Origin: Gamarada debralockiae
Taxonomy: Eukaryota > Ascomycota > Leotiomycetes > Helotiales > Hyphodiscaceae
DNA: 18,920 nucleotides
NCBI GenBank assembly: GCA_002803225.1
Contig: NXFV01001892.1
Coordinates: 1 to 18,920 of the forward strand
Direction of reading: 5' to 3'
Shown here: positions 8,767 through 18,920 of the stretch, piece by piece
How the letters are laid out: each line of letters opens with the position of its first letter
Numbering within the stretch: position 1 is the first letter of the stretch
Made by a program: the position numbers and the translations under genes
Notes under the pieces: generated by a model
The model's database searches: none
Told to the model about the DNA's origin: nothing
The model's input: the letters and a program-made list of their open reading frames with translations, nothing else

Positions 8767-9312
8767 AGCTCTGAGAAGCGCAGGGTCGCGGGGCTCTGTC
8801 AACTTCGCAGAGTGTCTCCGGACAGGCAACGCGGATAGTCTATTCTGCCGTAGGTCAATGCACTTATCAAAGTTATGGGAGGCTAACTAAACTTAGATAG
8901 GTGGTTCTTGTACGTGCGGTCACAGAGGCGGTTCGACATCATAAATTGACAGCTTATTTTTGCTCGGCGTATCTGTTTAGTTTATTATAGTTAAATATAT
9001 ATCTTAGGATTAAGTTCTGCTCTCTTAGTCTATCATTAGACAACTGTAATCTCCACTCTGTTTGATATCCTCTTTTGGCCCTCTAACCTGCTCACCTGCT
9101 CCAGGTGAGACGAAGATGAAATATATTGCCAAGGTCCATCTCGGTCAGATACCTTAAAAGGCACCCTTTGCATGAAAACCCCTAACTCGATAGAAGGCGT
9201 TCTGCGCAGAATCCAAGAACTCTAACACCAATCCATTGAACCAGGCCTTCCTTCACTGCTCCCAGAAGATTTTCACTATCTAAAATGCTGTTAGACCCAA
9301 CAAGTAAAGAGT
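8767..9312. other. Intergenic between hydrolase and HET relic
   Basis: GC content falls off within about 100 bp after the hydrolase stop, then the DNA is AT-rich around 8940-9060. No ORF of note, no remaining SDR sequence and no repeat were recognised. The 3-prime ends of the two neighbouring genes face each other here. Confidence 0.45.
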
Positions 9313-10518
9313 TCAGAGGGTGATGTAAGGGCCATCTGGCTGCAGAGGTGGACAGTCATATAAGCGAGCATGGAAAACCACAGCGTCAACAGAAGCCCAA
9401 CTCCACGATAGCGCGACGTATGGCTTGTTCGATATGATGGATGTTTTCATTACTGAGGTGATTGTTGCCGGTATGCTGGTAACTCCATCATCGTTTCTGC
9501 TGAACAGAGACCAGTCATCGAATGATTTGACTGGCCAAATCAAGCGATGGAGGTCACATTCCCAAATTCCAGCGAGGTATTTGCACTCGAGCGCCGCCTG
9601 CTCCTTTGATGCAATTCCAGAAAGTGCTGGAAACTTATCCGAAGGGTAGATCAAACTTCTGACTAAATAATCGGAGACCGCATTATCCCAAGATTCCAGC
9701 ACTTCGACTCGATGATAACCACCTGACACCTCTTTCACGTCGGGTACCAACCGATACCATGGTAACCGATTGCTCCCCACAACAGTAGTCTCCCAAAGAT
9801 TTACTGTCTTCCACCAGAGTCGACCTTGGGGCCGCATGCAACGACTTGATAACCACACTGCCAAATCCAAAAGGGGTTATCGAAATGTGGAAGGTTCGAT
9901 GTGACAGATATTGTTCTTGAAGGCACTAAGCTCTGTGAGAATCATGTCACTGGGCCATTCCCACAGAAGCACGAGGTCCGGGTCAGGTCTTTCAACATGT
10001 GGATAATACTATTGCCAAACGTCTTCCTGGTCTTCCACAGGTGGAGGCGGAGATATCCAAGCTTGGCCATCGACGGGCAAATTCGAGGCGATGGTGAAAA
10101 GACCACACTCATATGCTCTCGACATAACCGCTGACTCCTTTTTCCAATCTTCGATTGAGTCCTACAAGACGTCAGAAAATTGCAGTAGGAATGAAGTTCG
10201 CTTAAACCTGTAGATGCACAGCGAGTCTATCCAAATGTATCGCACGCCCATTGCCTTACAGAGTATCATTGCTTGTTGATACCTCTTTGGTAGAGTGCCC
10301 AAATCAATTCCGCTCTTCCTTGATTCAAGATTAACCGTCGTTGTAATCATTGCTTGTTTCTTCTCATCCGTAGGGCTGCCCCATTAGTGGCTAAGACAGA
10401 CATATCACCGACCATTGTCCTTGACGTCGTAACCTAAGACTAGTCCAGTTTTCTGTATAATGCTGAGAGTAATCAGCCTAGTAGGTAATAATTCCGTGCA
10501 GCCGTAAGGGACGGGTGA
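9313..10518 (-). pseudogene. HET-domain (heterokaryon incompatibility) gene relic
   Basis: HET landmarks appear in order on the minus strand: LLPTRLI (about 10470-10495), YVCLSH-stop-WG (about 10380-10404), NLESRKSGIDLGTLPKRYQQ, then RYIWIDSLCI (about 10215-10245), DSIEDWKKES (about 10130-10161), and a C-terminal part (9313-9870) with SDKFPALSGIA, YLAGIWECDL and SWSWASVD. It is broken several ways. A TGA is at 10405-10407, a TAA sits inside the conserved LSHxWG motif at 10384-10386, a TAG at 10009-10011 and a TAA at 9877-9879. The obvious intron after DSLCIY (10162-10207) is 46 bp and throws the frame off by one. Intact relatives act in allorecognition and trigger cell death after fusion of unlike hyphae. 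The N-terminal limit is unclear and may lie further upstream. At least one stop (CGG then TGA where Arg or Gly is usual) fits C-to-T mutation. Confidence 0.8.
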
Positions 10519-11142
10519 CACATCCCCATCGCGGTATGCTGTTGCAGCACAAAGACAGCTGATCTTTCGCAATAACAATCAATGTGAAATTCAACTTATG
10601 AAATTCTTCCACAGCAGACTTTCGACACGGTAATAGACTTCGTGAAAGTGCCAGTCCCGCTTGGATTCTGTCCTTAGGCCGTCTCGTCGCTACTGCTTCA
10701 GAACTGTGGCGTTTCTTTCCGTTCCTTCCGCTAGAGTTGGACTTTGCGACATTTTGATCTGCCAATGATATGATCTGGCTGATGCTGTTTGATTGCCTAG
10801 AAAAATTCTAGTGAAACCAATGGCACCTTAAATGTTAGTTATAGAGCTAAGGCGGAAGTAGGTTGAGCAAATGCACAGCCTGTTTCTGTAACTTTCGTTA
10901 TACAGCACTGGAACTAAGGCTCTCCTTGCGCGCTATCCACCTGACCATTGACTCCATGCTTACATATGCATAGGAATTTCGGTGTAAAGAGGGTAGGAGA
11001 AATTCTGCGTTCAATAAGACTAGTTACGGGTATCTTCAAACGAAGTTCCGTAACACTTTGTCTTTGACCTTGCCTCAGCTTTCCGATGCCCTGCTATCTT
11101 AGGAGTTCGAAGCGCTCTATTTCTTTCACCAGATGCACAGAA
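10519..11142. other. Upstream of HET relic; no confident gene
   Basis: A minus-strand frame (10478-10765, 95 codons, starting MADQNVAKSN) overlaps the front of the HET relic in another frame. It has a basic, Ser-rich start and no known domain, so it could be the decayed HET N-terminus or chance. The rest (10766-11142) shows nothing I can name and includes the 3-prime flank of the lipase gene. Confidence 0.35.
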
Positions 11143-13234
11143 CTACTGTCCAGGTTGTTTCCTCTCTCTCATCCCCTTCTTCTTCATCCATTGCTCTCTG
11201 AGCGCAGTCTTAATCTCCTCCTGCCCATCCGCAAAGTTCTGTTTACAAACATTGATAAGCATCTCCACCTGCTCCGGTGTCCAAACAAGATTATAAGATC
11301 CAGAAAACTTCGCAGTCGAAGGATCATACCCTGGTACGGCTCTCTCGTTTGGCAGCAAGGGCATATATACCATCGTGCTTTCATGATCCACAATCGGCGC
11401 GGGTGGGTTGGTTGAAGTGTCTCCATACGAGTCCACAACGGTTTCGGGACGAGGCTGAAGCTTGCCATCATAGATCTGCGCATATAGACCCTGGAAACGA
11501 TCAGGATCTTTTTCATTCTCCTTAGCCTTGATAGCATGTCGTTTGGTGAACTTGATCCCGCGACGGCTACCAATTTGATCTACGCGCTGCTGGAAACTGT
11601 CTTTCAGCACATCGCTTGAAGCGTCCATGTTCAAGATAACGTCAACTTGGCGTTTTGGGTGAAGCATAACGTAGGTTGGGCAGTTGTTGTCCATTCCGCT
11701 GTCGATGAGATGGATTCGAGGAGAGTTCTCTAGCCCTGGTGGACGAGCTTCCCCTTCCTGGACAGGAGTCAAGTGGAAGATAAAGTTGTGCTCGTTGCAG
11801 GCGTGTAATGGATGGTGTTGTTCGAATTTTTCCGTACCTTGCTTGCCCCATAACTTTGCCACTCTATCCGCGAGTTCGTGGACGGTGTTTCCAATGAAAT
11901 TAGGAGGAAGTTGGCGATTGATTGTTGCGAGATAAGATGTTAATGGGCCAGCTGGAGCGCTTGTACAAAGACCAAGAAGTAAAGCGAGTGATTGCTCAGG
12001 AAGCTGCATAGTGGATTTCCCAAGTTCAAATGGCCGACCAAACCCCCATGTTGGTACCCATGCCTCAAGTTCATCACACCCAATTTCGAAAGGCGTCATC
12101 TCAAACCACTGGAACCATGCGTCCTGAGCTTCCTTGTGCTGATCCGCCATATGATCAGGCTCACTGAAAGGATGTTCTTTATCCACCCAATCTTTCCAGG
12201 GGCGCTCATGCCTGATGGCGGTGAGAATTGGTAGAGGTTGAGCACCTCCTTCGAGACATTTTGATGCTGTGGTCCACTTGTACCATCCATGGCTCTCTCC
12301 AGCAATTTTGCTAGCCATGTGGGGTTTGTGGAAGGAACGACTTGCTTCTGGTGCTGCTTGTTCGTTGAGGAAAAGATGTCCGGTGATAAAGACTGAATAC
12401 AGATCCATAGCTACTGTCGTCAATCCGCTCTTGTGCTTTTCCACCAACGGACCGAGAGTGGTATAAGCGCCACCTGGTGCATCGAGCGTCGCACGGATGG
12501 CTTCCGGAGATAGAGGATGATTTGGGGAAAGTGTCTTCTTGCAATGTTCGATGATCTTCCCCCAACTCATTTCACCAAAGGTGTAGTACATCGCCATAGA
12601 CCAACAAGATCCCGAAACACCTGAAACGTAGGTAAGAACGTCCCAAAGTCCAGCACGTCTCATCTCCTCGCAGTAGCCCAGATAGGCGATCATGGCGCGA
12701 AAACCACCACCACTTCCTCCAAACGCCACGATTGGAATGTCATCAGGATGAACCTCCGAAGGCTCCACACCGAGATACTTCGCAAAGTTGTCTCGCACGT
12801 GCAACTTTCGCTGAGCCAAGAACGCAAGCTCTTGGGGTGCAAGATCGAGGCCTCGACGTACCTCAGCGATTTGCTGGATCTCGGGGAAGAGTGTGGCATT
12901 GTGGATGTCTGCTGATACCGCATGCTCGACTTTGATTGCATTATTTATGATCGACAAGTCTGTGATAGCTTCTGGGAAAGCTGGCTTGACGACGGTCTTC
13001 CAGAAACCTTTAGCTTTGCCCTTCAAGCTGGAATCGGTTTCACTTGCTGGTTTCCCCTGCTCATGATGAAATAATCCGCGATTCTCTTGATAATGCCCAT
13101 GGAGGACCTCTCTCTCGTGATCTTGTTGCTCGGCTGTCTCGGACGAGCGCCAGTCATTGGGATCTTTGCTACTGAACAGTTAGCTGCTGTATCAACCCAA
13201 CTCGGCGTATAAATATATACAAATTGTCAGACAT
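11143..13234 (-). CDS. Cytosolic phospholipase A2-like lysophospholipase/acyl hydrolase
   Basis: Two exons: 13234-13221 (14 nt, encoding MSDN plus part of Phe) and 13171-11143. They are split by a 49-bp intron (13172-13220) with GTATAT donor, GCTAAC branch site and TTCAG acceptor, giving 680 residues. The large exon alone has no Met near its start, and this upstream ATG restores frame exactly. The cPLA2/phospholipase-B catalytic domain shows GGSGGGFRAM (Arg163, oxyanion/phosphate binding), GVSGS (nucleophile Ser191) and LIDSGMDNNCP (Asp495), which make the Ser-Asp dyad used to release fatty acids from (lyso)phospholipids. There is no signal peptide, so it is likely cytosolic, unlike secreted fungal phospholipase B. 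The first 55 residues are polar and charged and the C-terminus ends in a basic KKKGMRERK tail that might aid membrane contact. No disruption is seen. The gene is divergent from the NmrA-like gene. Confidence 0.93.
13172..13220 (-). other. Intron 1 of the cPLA2-like gene
   Basis: This 49-bp intron begins GTATAT and ends CTAACTGTTCAG on the minus strand. It separates a 14-nt coding exon from the rest, with the codon for Phe5 split 2+1. It decides the true start of the lipase. Confidence 0.75.
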
Positions 13235-14000
13235 GGTAGTGTGTGCTCAGAGATTATCCAGACCAGAGCAGCGCAATTTGCATGGAAGATTCCCCTGAAA
13301 TCAGAGAGAGAATGAATGCTTGGTCCAGGTGTCAGCGCGTCAGGGTCGCTTTGTTGCAAAGACAAGAAGGCAGACTTACGGTCAGATACCTCAATAGAAA
13401 AATAGAGTAACTGATTTTTTGTTCGTCTTACCTGTCATTGTGTTTAATTGAATGAAAAGATGACTTGTGGGGGGTAATCACTTAGCCAATCACATGTCTT
13501 GGTACAAACACATGTGCTGACGGCGGCTCCAAACCATTTTCCTCATGGATTCGAATATCGATGCGCGCCGAGAATTCTGGCAGAGGTCCCTTGCTTAGCC
13601 TCTGTAGCTATGCATAGCTCCCGCTTCTGGTTTTGATCCTCGAGCGGGGGGGTTTCAATTTTGAAGATCCTACGTGACGATGGGCTGCCAGAATTTTAAC
13701 TTTAGACAACTCATAGGGAATATTGTGAGGAACTCCCGTTTCGACCAGACGAGGGCTGCTATCTTCAGATACTTTTGAGTGTTGGCATAGACCAGAGGGT
13801 TGAGGTTTCGAAAATAATAATTACCCCACATACCCCGCAATCACGTGCCTTCCCGCGAAATTGCGCGACTTCGGACCGCAAAGTGCCTCCAACTGTTGCA
13901 GCTGCTACACCTCTCGCGACACTACTTCTGAGGAAAATAACTCCCTGTCTTCTGGACTCATCTCTCTGTTCGCATTCTACAAGCATCTCAGTAACGCAAC
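13235..14000. promoter_or_regulatory. Shared divergent promoter region
   Basis: The 766 bp between the start codons of the lipase (leftwards) and the NmrA-like gene (rightwards) must hold both promoters. Visible candidate sites are a CACGTG box at 13842-13847 near the reductase, CACATGTG at 13509-13516, and several C4 or G4 runs of STRE type. Short frames on both strands at 13765-14059 are the leader region, not genes. No factor can be assigned from sequence alone. Confidence 0.4.
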
Positions 14001-15158
14001 ATGGCCCCCAAGATCCTAATAATTGGAGCAACCGGCGTCATCGGCAAGCCCATCACTGACCAGATACTCGCTGCCAAGTCGAGCTTTGAGCGCATCGCAA
14101 TCCTGACATCCGACAATACTGTAAACAACAAAGCGGAGGAGATCAAGACATTGAAAGGAAAAGGCGTGGATGTGCTTGTCGGAGATTTGGGAGTGGAGGA
14201 GGATGTGAAGAAAGCTTATGAAGGTATGTCCATGTTGCCACGTTCTATGACTGTAGTCCATCAGAGGGACTGACGTGGTCGTAGGCATTGATACTGTCAT
14301 CTCATGTGTTGGGAGGGGCGCGATTGAAACACAGATTCAGCTGTAAGGATTCCCTTTCTCCAGTCACGTGACACCGGGACATTTCTCCCTTGACGTTGCT
14401 GGAGCCTTGTTTCTTGGCATGCTACTGTTTTCTAACACACCATACAGCATAAAATGGGCCTCAGAAACTCCCAACGTCGTTAGATTCTTCCCTTCGGAAT
14501 ACGGTACAGACATCGAACACAACTCTGCCTCCCCCTCCGAGAAGCCCCATCAACTCAAACTGAAAGTCAGAGCGTACGCAAAGACAATCCCAAAAGACAA
14601 GCTACACTTCACATATCTGGTTACAGGCCCATACAGTGATCTGTACATGGGGAAGTCAGGCAAGGATGAGATTGGCACTTTTGATGTGAAGGCGAAGAAG
14701 GCGGTGCTGTTGGGCACGGGCAATGAGAAGGTTGCTTTTACGGCTATGGCAGAGTGAGTCAAACACGAACCTATGTAAGGAAATTTAGAGACTGATGATT
14801 TAATAGTGTGGGAAAGCTCGTCGCTGCATGTCTTCAACATCCCTCTGAGTCTGAGGACAAGATCCTCATCGTAAATTCCTTTACTTGCACACCGAATGAG
14901 ATCCTTGCCGAGTATGAGAAGCAGACTGGTGCCAAATGGACAGTATCTTATACGCCTTTGGAGAAGCTTAAGGAACTTGAGAAAGAAGCATGGGAGTCCG
15001 GGGCTCCATACGCCACCCCGTGTACGTTACGGAGGATCTGGACTGAGGGCGGAACGCTTTATGATAAGCCGAGAGATAATGGGCTGGTTGGTGATCCAAA
15101 GATGGAGACGTTGGCGGATCAAGTGAAACAAATCATTGAGAAGCAGACGAAAGCGTAA
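14001..15158 (+). CDS. NmrA-like / isoflavone-reductase-type NAD(P)-binding oxidoreductase
   Basis: Four exons: 14001-14223, 14285-14342, 14448-14753 and 14807-15158. The introns are 61, 105 and 53 bp with GTATGT, GTAAGG and GTGAGT donors and clear branch sites (CTGAC, CTAAC, CTGAT). They give 312 residues, the usual size for this family. Near the N-terminus GATGVIG (9-15) is the GxxGxxG dinucleotide-binding loop. TVISCVGRG (78-86) follows the fourth strand. [10 protein letters not shown] (106-115) is the strong family signature seen in plant PCBER/isoflavone reductases and fungal relatives. These are atypical short-chain dehydrogenases, often NADPH-dependent reductases of aromatic compounds, though some NmrA proteins are redox sensors without catalysis. 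The start is in the usual context (CAACATGG). No damage is seen, and a CACGTG box lies inside intron 2 (14365-14370). Substrate unknown. Confidence 0.92.
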
Positions 15159-16712
15159 TTGGTCGCTATCCCGTTGATGTAACCCTAAATAAAACTTGGG
15201 TAGCCAGCGGAAAGCTTTGCCAAGGCTCATGAAGGACATCACTGCAGTATCGTCCATGATTACATGTGATTCTCAGACTACGGCAGGAGCAGTTCTCTGT
15301 CCAGCTGGAACTTTTCGAAGAATGAGACACGACAACGACAAAAGAGTTGACAAAAGCAGGACAGTATATTTTGTTTTCACAGAGACTTGGAGTGCTGTTC
15401 AGGAAGTGCATCCCTGTTGAAAGGCACAAGGATCAGTAACTGTACACTCAGACCTAACTTTATTGACCGTCTCTACTCTTTCCGGATGAAGGGTATAAGA
15501 TACTTTGGGAAAACTCTATAGAACTGAACTATTGATCCACAAGCGAGATATATGCTGGGAGTAACCACGAAAGGTTTCTAATTGAATAGGTTGCGATAAA
15601 GGCCCACAAGCTGCATTCATTCTCACTTCTGGAACTCTTCTGATACTAACGTCGAAGCAACTATATACCTCCGGGAGCTTCGGATTATATGATATATGAG
15701 CTATCTATCCCGAATCAATATATTGCAATGTCTCGAAGTCCAGCCTCCTTACTGTCACCGCCAGGGAATTGAGGCCATCCTTCAAACACGTCCCAGAAAC
15801 ATGGTGGCTTCTCAGTTAGTAAGCCTGGCCGCTTCTACTCAGGCGCTAATCACCCCTCGACTCACCCGGCCCACCTGAGCGCATCTTGAGCGGTCCCTGA
15901 GTAGTACCACTGATTATTCACGTTTTTCGTCTCCTAATGCTGTAATAATGGTTCATATAGGCTAGCAAATTACTATATTTTCGTTGAGTTTTTACGACTG
16001 TCCCTATGGGACCCAAATAGGCCCCTGGGTTTCCAAATGGATCCTCATGCCTAACACAATGGGGCATGAGTACTGGAAGATACGAATGTCTAAGCAAGAA
16101 TTGAAATCGCCAAGAAAGTCAGACGCGGGAACAATTCGAGAAATAAAATGCAGTTAAGAGGAGAAAGCTACATACAGAACATGAAGTCATTCTTCCGAGG
16201 AGGGTTCCTCTGTCAGCACTGTGATACGCCGGTAATGAGAAGGGAGCTATAGAGGCTTACAAGCCACAGCTGGCAGTCCTACGCTGAAGAGCTGATTGTG
16301 CATGATCGCGAACCGGGTTGTGAAGTAGACTTCTTCCACTGAGATTGAAGGAAGGTTGAGGGAAGGTTGACGGAAGAGACATCAGGCTGCTTTGATACTC
16401 CTAACTACCGGGACTAGTGACTAGTGCGAGACTGCCTCGGCAGGGGATGCGGGGCGCAGATTATCACATGACTGCTGTGCCACTCCGGACAAAACGCCTG
16501 ACTTTCCCTTTTCGGACACCGGGATTGGCAGCCAGGCAGCCTTCCTCAATCCCACAATCCTCATCCCATCCCAACTTCGATTGGTAGTGGTCAAGTCCTT
16601 TATTTTATTTTCTTTACTTGATACTCGCCCATAAGCAACATTGCTGTTCGGTGGTGTGCTCCTAATGTGTCCAAGCAGTTCACCAATTGCTTAGCGTTAT
16701 CAACCACAGACA
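15159..16712. other. Intergenic, 3-prime flank and promoter of next gene
   Basis: Small plus frames at 15196-15420 and 15696-15878 lack any domain and probably lie in untranslated or spacer DNA. Around 16350-16375 there are two GGAAGGTTGA copies, and at 16412-16425 two ACTAGTG copies. The last 200 bp before 16713 are pyrimidine-rich with CCCATCCCAAC-type stretches, as often in fungal promoters and leaders. Confidence 0.4.
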
Positions 16713-18336
16713 ATGGAGGCTATGGTAGAAATTACCGACAGAGACCATTCAGGAGATCAAGGAAATCTCGAAATCCCCATATTCTCTGCCCCGCAGTACC
16801 AAATAAACTACGGGGACGATCATACTCTCCAATGGACGCCACCTGTGGGCTCGAAAGAACTGGCCGTTGCATTGAGTTACCACTTTCCTCTGCAAAAAGA
16901 CTTGGAGAGCAAAATGCAAGCTGCCATGAGGGTCTTTCTGCGCCAAGAGCATCAAATTCCATCCCGCGAAATGGAGCAAGTGAAATCCTCATGTGTCGAG
17001 CAATCCACCATGCGTCAACAGCTATCTTCGACGCCGACAGAGTCTTCCATGACCTCCGGTCTGGAAGTCCGACCTGCCGTTGCCTCAACGCTACAGATAC
17101 TGACATGGGATTCTGAAATGAAAGAATTCAATCCGAAGATCAAAAGACGTCGATACCAGAAGGATGAACGAGCAAAAGTGGCCGCGAATCGAGGATTTGC
17201 TTGTGAACGGCATCGGCGACAGAAGATGAAGGTAGGTGTATTCTTGATTGAATGTCAGTCACAGCTATTGATATTGTGATATTGTATAGTGTGACCCTGA
17301 ACGATGTTCTCAGAATAAGCAACGATTAAACGGACTGGAAACCTTGGATGTGGCGTCAAAGCCTGAGGATGAATTCTTGACCGGCCAACCTACTCCTGAA
17401 TGTGACTTCCTGGCCGAGACAAATCAGCCTGTACCTACACAGCCAGATAATCTGAGTCTAAGCTCATTCACGCCTTCAGACGCATCTCCGCGATGGAGTT
17501 GGTCGTCATTCATCGATTCAGCGAAATCCTCCGCAGAGGACTTCTACCCGAGTGATCAGTACACGGATTTTCCAACTCCCTCGCTTGAAAATAGCTCAAG
17601 GTGTCATGACTCAATTGGGTCCGTCTTGTCTGAGACTTATGACTTGGACTTTCTAGCCAATTATGACCCTATCTCTTTGGCTGCAAACCAGAGCAAGAGC
17701 AAGAGCAACGTTGGGTTGACACGAGATGTCTCTGGGGTAGAAGATGGTGACTTTTTGAACGATCCATTCTTTCCCATCGAGAACGCCGTGGTGTCTTCAA
17801 GTATTGATGATGCCCTTGGAACCTTTCCGTCGGGCTCGGGCAATGCATCTGCCTTTCAACCGCCAGCACCAAGGAGTTTTGGGGACTATTTACAAGGGAA
17901 AGACGACATGATCACCACCGATGCAACCTTTAAGGCAGCTCTGGAATGTGCTGTGTCAATGCCATGTGTTGTAGGAAGCTCCGCGGATCCGGCAGCTGAG
18001 ACTTTGATGAATTGGGAATCAGGCCGCCCGACAACTGCTGTATCTGGATATTTCAGGCATGGCCAAGAGATAACCCCTTTGACAGATGTGCAGAGAGAGA
18101 CACTGATAAAGTGGTGGGGAAGAGATAGGTTTACGGAACAACCTCACAGCTTATGTGGACGTCAAAGTCCGGCCGAGAATAGGCCTTCGAGCTTTGATTG
18201 TCAGGAAGCTTCAGGGGGCGAGGCTAGTTTGGGAAGAAAGAATACGTTGGTCGGTAAGGTAAAGGGGTCACATATCTCGGCACCGTTCCGGAAAGGTTTA
18301 TGGAGAAGTGGTTCATCTGAGAAGCAGAGAAAATAA
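16713..18336 (+). CDS. Putative DNA-binding protein with variant Zn-cluster-like basic motif
   Basis: Two exons, 16713-17231 and 17290-18336, with a 58-bp phase-0 intron (GTAGGT to TATAG), give 521 residues. The key region is at 144-183: KRRRYQKDERAKVAANRGFA followed by C164-ER-H167-RRQKMK-C174-DPER-C179-SQNK. It resembles the first half of a fungal Zn2Cys6 binuclear cluster (C-x2-C-R-x2-K-x-K-C), but with His in place of the second Cys and no full second set of cysteines. The intron falls exactly between K173 and C174. The N-terminal part contains LQWTPPVGSKEL. The long C-terminal part is Ser/Thr/Asp/Pro-rich and looks disordered, like an activation region, ending with a basic segment. This fits a nuclear regulator, but the family is uncharacterised as far as I can tell, and DNA binding is inference. 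Confidence 0.8.
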
Positions 18337-18898
18337 AACTGGGATTAATTTATCATATTTCAATGCTAGTACCCATTCGCAAAACCAATCGGGGTACTCT
18401 AAGACACTAGTGCACTAAAACTATTAGGCTTGTATTTATAGAGATCTGAAAATGAGCATACAAAGTATCCTCCATGGAACTTCACCATGACTAGATATTT
18501 CCCACGAGGGATATTCTTTGGGATGAAAAAGATAGCACAGATTTTTTGACATTTGAAGGCATTGTAGTGTGTCTTTGAGACATCGAATGCTGCATATTTT
18601 AGCAAATCCATCTCGCGAGTGATGTCAAAGGAGAGAAGAGGTCAAAAATTCGTGGCCACACAAAGGTAGATGGAAAAGAAGTTAGCGAACTTGATTGAGG
18701 ACTAGAGATTATCTACGTCGACATCCTAGGCCCACTACCTTTTATTTTATTTCCTCGCTAGAAAGGTTTTGGCCACTCTCTGCGTGAACTGACTCATGAT
18801 TCTTGGGATTGTCATTCGTGGATGGAAGGTCTCTCTACTCTTATCGAGATTGGACCCGATCTGCCACTTTATAAGCGCTGACGAGCTTGGGGGATAGT
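18337..18898. other. 3-prime flank, no gene recognised
   Basis: A 70-codon minus frame at 18399-18611 has no recognisable motif and lies in AT-rich DNA. Nothing else is seen apart from the 3-prime end of the preceding gene. Confidence 0.35.
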
Positions 18899-18920
18899 GG
18901 GGGGGGGGGGGGGGGGGGGG
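18899..18920. repeat. Poly-G run at window end
   Basis: Twenty-two consecutive G residues end the window, just after GGGGGATAGTGG. This may be a real homopolymer where assembly stopped, or a sequencing/assembly artefact at a contig edge. Confidence 0.9.

Noticed and set aside
11184..12941. Several frames on both strands inside the lipase gene
   Set aside because: They lie within an intact 680-residue lipase and show no domains.
9313..13234. HET relic plus phospholipase as a cell-death module
   Set aside because: Fungal cell-death lipases linked to allorecognition are usually patatin-like and paired with NLR or similar partners. This is a cPLA2-type lipase next to a dead HET gene, and nothing in the sequence ties them together.
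14368..14447. ATG-started extension ahead of NmrA-like exon 3
   Set aside because: It is intron 2; splicing at 14447/14448 restores the family sequence [10 protein letters not shown].
16667..17116. 149-codon frame overlapping exon 1 of the putative DNA-binding gene
   Set aside because: It is in a different frame, has no motif, and only the 16713 frame splices into the long second exon.
1..18920. CRISPR arrays, bacterial operons, tRNA or rRNA genes
   Set aside because: No spaced identical repeats, no Shine-Dalgarno-linked gene strings, and no tRNA-type cloverleaf with a GTTCGAATC arm were found by eye. The context is fungal.

Overview
The window looks like nuclear DNA of a filamentous ascomycete (Pezizomycotina). 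The reasons are short GT-AG introns (about 48-105 bp) with CTAAC/CTGAC-like branch sites, a fungal CorA-like membrane protein, a HET (heterokaryon incompatibility) gene relic, an NmrA/isoflavone-reductase-like gene, a cytosolic-PLA2-type lipase, and AT-rich mobile-element debris with the C-to-T look of repeat-induced point mutation (RIP). A Leotiomycetes source is only a guess.

Layout. 1-1100: mobile-element territory. It holds a 123-bp MITE with near-perfect 29-bp terminal inverted repeats and TA target duplication, and an AT-rich element of about 0.7 kb with inverted ends and a 46-bp tandem repeat. 1240-3088 (+): a six-exon CorA-like transporter-family gene. 3137-3730 (-): a small cysteine-rich ORF, convergent with it. 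About 3.7-7.7 kb: a gene-poor, AT-rich island with an LTR-like remnant, a GAGTA microsatellite that can fold back, and a decayed direct repeat of about 110 bp. 7726-8766 (+): an intronless alpha/beta hydrolase that looks bacterial and begins with the first 27 or so residues of a short-chain dehydrogenase (SDR), so it appears chimeric. 9313-10518 (-): a HET-domain pseudogene with several in-frame stops and a frameshift. 11143-13234 (-): an intact cPLA2-like lipase with a 14-nt first exon. 14001-15158 (+): an intact four-exon NmrA-like reductase, divergent from the lipase. 16713-18336 (+): a two-exon putative DNA-binding protein with an unusual Cys-His basic motif. The window ends in a run of 22 G.

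How the parts relate. The right half (11-18.3 kb) is ordinary gene-bearing fungal DNA. The lipase and reductase share a 766-bp promoter region. The left and middle parts are an accessory compartment, with transposon relics around a probable horizontally acquired chimeric gene and next to a dead HET gene. No pathway linking all the genes is evident. The strongest candidate for something new is the SDR-leader/hydrolase fusion at 7726-8766.
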